Assembly: GCF_023016155.1 (NCBI RefSeq)
Contig: NZ_JALKBG010000008.1
Location: 126,501-190,500, forward strand
DNA length: 64,000 nucleotides
Reading direction: 5' to 3'
Source: Aliiroseovarius sp. F20344
Lineage (GTDB): Bacteria > Pseudomonadota > Alphaproteobacteria > Rhodobacterales > Rhodobacteraceae
Under the pieces are notes generated by a model. It ran no database searches and was not told the DNA's origin. It saw nothing but the letters and a program-made list of their open reading frames with translations. The position numbers and the translations under genes are program-made. Shown here piece after piece: positions 63,285 to 64,000 of the stretch (positions within the stretch are counted from its first letter, which is position 1; every line of letters starts with the position of its first letter).

Positions 63285-64000
63285 ATGATGAAAAAACTGC
63301 TTCTACCGGTCATTCTGCTGGTCCTGACACTTGGGTTCTGGGCCAGCAGTGACTTTCAAGAGATCGCCGCAGGAGTGGCGATCTTCTTGTTCGGGATGCT
63401 GATGCTTGAAGACGGCTTCAAGTTGTTCAGCGGAGGTATTCTGGAGAAGCTACTTGAGAAGGCAACAGGATCGGTGCCGAAGTCGCTGGGCTTCGGGATC
63501 TTGTCGACCACGATCATGCAGTCCAGCTCTTTGGTGTCGGTGATCACCATCTCGTTTCTGTCGGCGGGGTTGATTTCGCTTATTGCGGGCGTTGGGATCA
63601 TCTTTGGCGCAAATATAGGCACGACAACGGGCGCTTGGCTTGTTGCGGGTTTTGGTCTGAAGGTGAAAATTTCGGCTTACGCTCTGCCCATGCTGGCGAT
63701 CGCCATCGTGCTTGTATTCCAGAAGAACAAGTACTTGCGGGGCGCAGGGTTTGTACTTGCAGGTCTAGGTTTCCTGTTCCTTGGCATTCACCACATGAAA
63801 GAAGGCTTCGAGGCGTTTAAAGATCAGTTTGATCTGACGCGATTTGCCCTGACTGGATTGTTCGGGTTGCTGGTCTATACGCTGGTTGGGACGGCCGCGA
63901 CCGTGGTCATGCAATCCAGCCATGCAACGATGACGTTGATCATCACAGCGCTTGCCGCCTCGCAAATCTCATATGAGAACGCCCTTGCTCTGGCTATTGG
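63285..64000 (+). CDS. Na/Pi cotransporter family protein, N-terminal part (runs off the window)
   Basis: ATG 63285 (or 63288) opens a frame that has no stop before base 64000, giving 238 visible residues. It is hydrophobic with the Na/Pi-cotransporter (PF02690-type) repeats: IMQSSSLVSVITISFLSAGL, GANIGTTTGAW and a second QSS motif (VMQSSHATMTLII). A PhoU-like tail would be expected beyond the window. It is coupled to the PiT gene. Confidence 0.88.
   Translation, partial: MMKKLLLPVILLVLTLGFWASSDFQEIAAGVAIFLFGMLMLEDGFKLFSGGILEKLLEKATGSVPKSLGFGILSTTIMQSSSLVSVITISFLSAGLISLIAGVGIIFGANIGTTTGAWLVAGFGLKVKISAYALPMLAIAIVLVFQKNKYLRGAGFVLAGLGFLFLGIHHMKEGFEAFKDQFDLTRFALTGLFGLLVYTLVGTAATVVMQSSHATMTLIITALAASQISYENALALAI

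Overview
The window looks like a chromosomal segment of a marine Rhodobacterales (Roseobacter-group) alphaproteobacterium. The evidence is the gene order sdhCDAB - mesaconyl-CoA hydratase - malyl-CoA thioesterase - mdh - sucCD - sucAB - lpd, the ethylmalonyl-CoA-pathway enzymes, TRAP transporters, and an FYDLN-acid protein next to tRNA-Ala. No assignment below genus-group level is justified from the sequence alone.

Region 1 (1-8 kb) is ordinary core genome: the start of a large SLC13-type transporter, a LysE exporter divergent from an Lrp/AsnC regulator, a YebC regulator, an EamA permease, a leucine-rich-repeat lipoprotein, an orphan peptide-type binding protein and panBC. Region 2 (7.5-30 kb) is a central-carbon block. 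The sdh operon reads leftwards and ends in a ZIP-like membrane protein and a DUF3052 protein joined by stop/start overlaps. mch, an NnrU protein and an mcl2-like gene follow. mdh, sucC, sucD, sucA, sucB and lpd read rightwards with small lineage-specific genes wedged between them. The block closes with nhaA and a GntR regulator. The palindrome TGTGATCACA lies in front of sdhC (two copies), sucC (two copies), mcl2 (one near-match) and this GntR gene (one copy), suggesting one local regulator for the TCA and glyoxylate-replenishing genes.

Region 3 (31.25-61.2 kb) is accessory DNA inserted at tRNA-Ala(GGC). The intact tRNA is at 31254-31329, and its 3' half plus downstream flank recurs at 48124 and 61092. 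Each copy carries direct TGTGTCAC repeats like integrase arm sites. This defines two tandem islands. Island A (about 31.3-48.1 kb) is a catabolic cluster: GntR regulator, three Gfo/Idh/MocA oxidoreductases, a TRAP importer, a TIM-barrel/HPPD-type 3-dehydroshikimate dehydratase, a quinate/shikimate dehydrogenase, a short citrate-synthase-fold enzyme, an unrecognised protein, a sugar-phosphate-isomerase-like protein, a CoA-acylating aldehyde dehydrogenase, a ThDP enzyme and a universal stress protein. A 17-bp palindrome stands before two of its transcription units, with a degenerate copy at the regulator promoter. Island B (about 48.2-61.1 kb) holds small secreted proteins, LuxR- and AraC-type regulators, an integrase fragment, a glutathione-transferase gene coupled to a CDGSH/glutamate-synthase fusion, a PepSY/two-component/cytochrome b561 group, and two unrecognised membrane proteins.

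Region 4 (61.7-64 kb) has a PiT phosphate permease followed by a Na/Pi-cotransporter-family gene that runs off the end. No rRNA, CRISPR array, intact transposase or intact integrase was seen.
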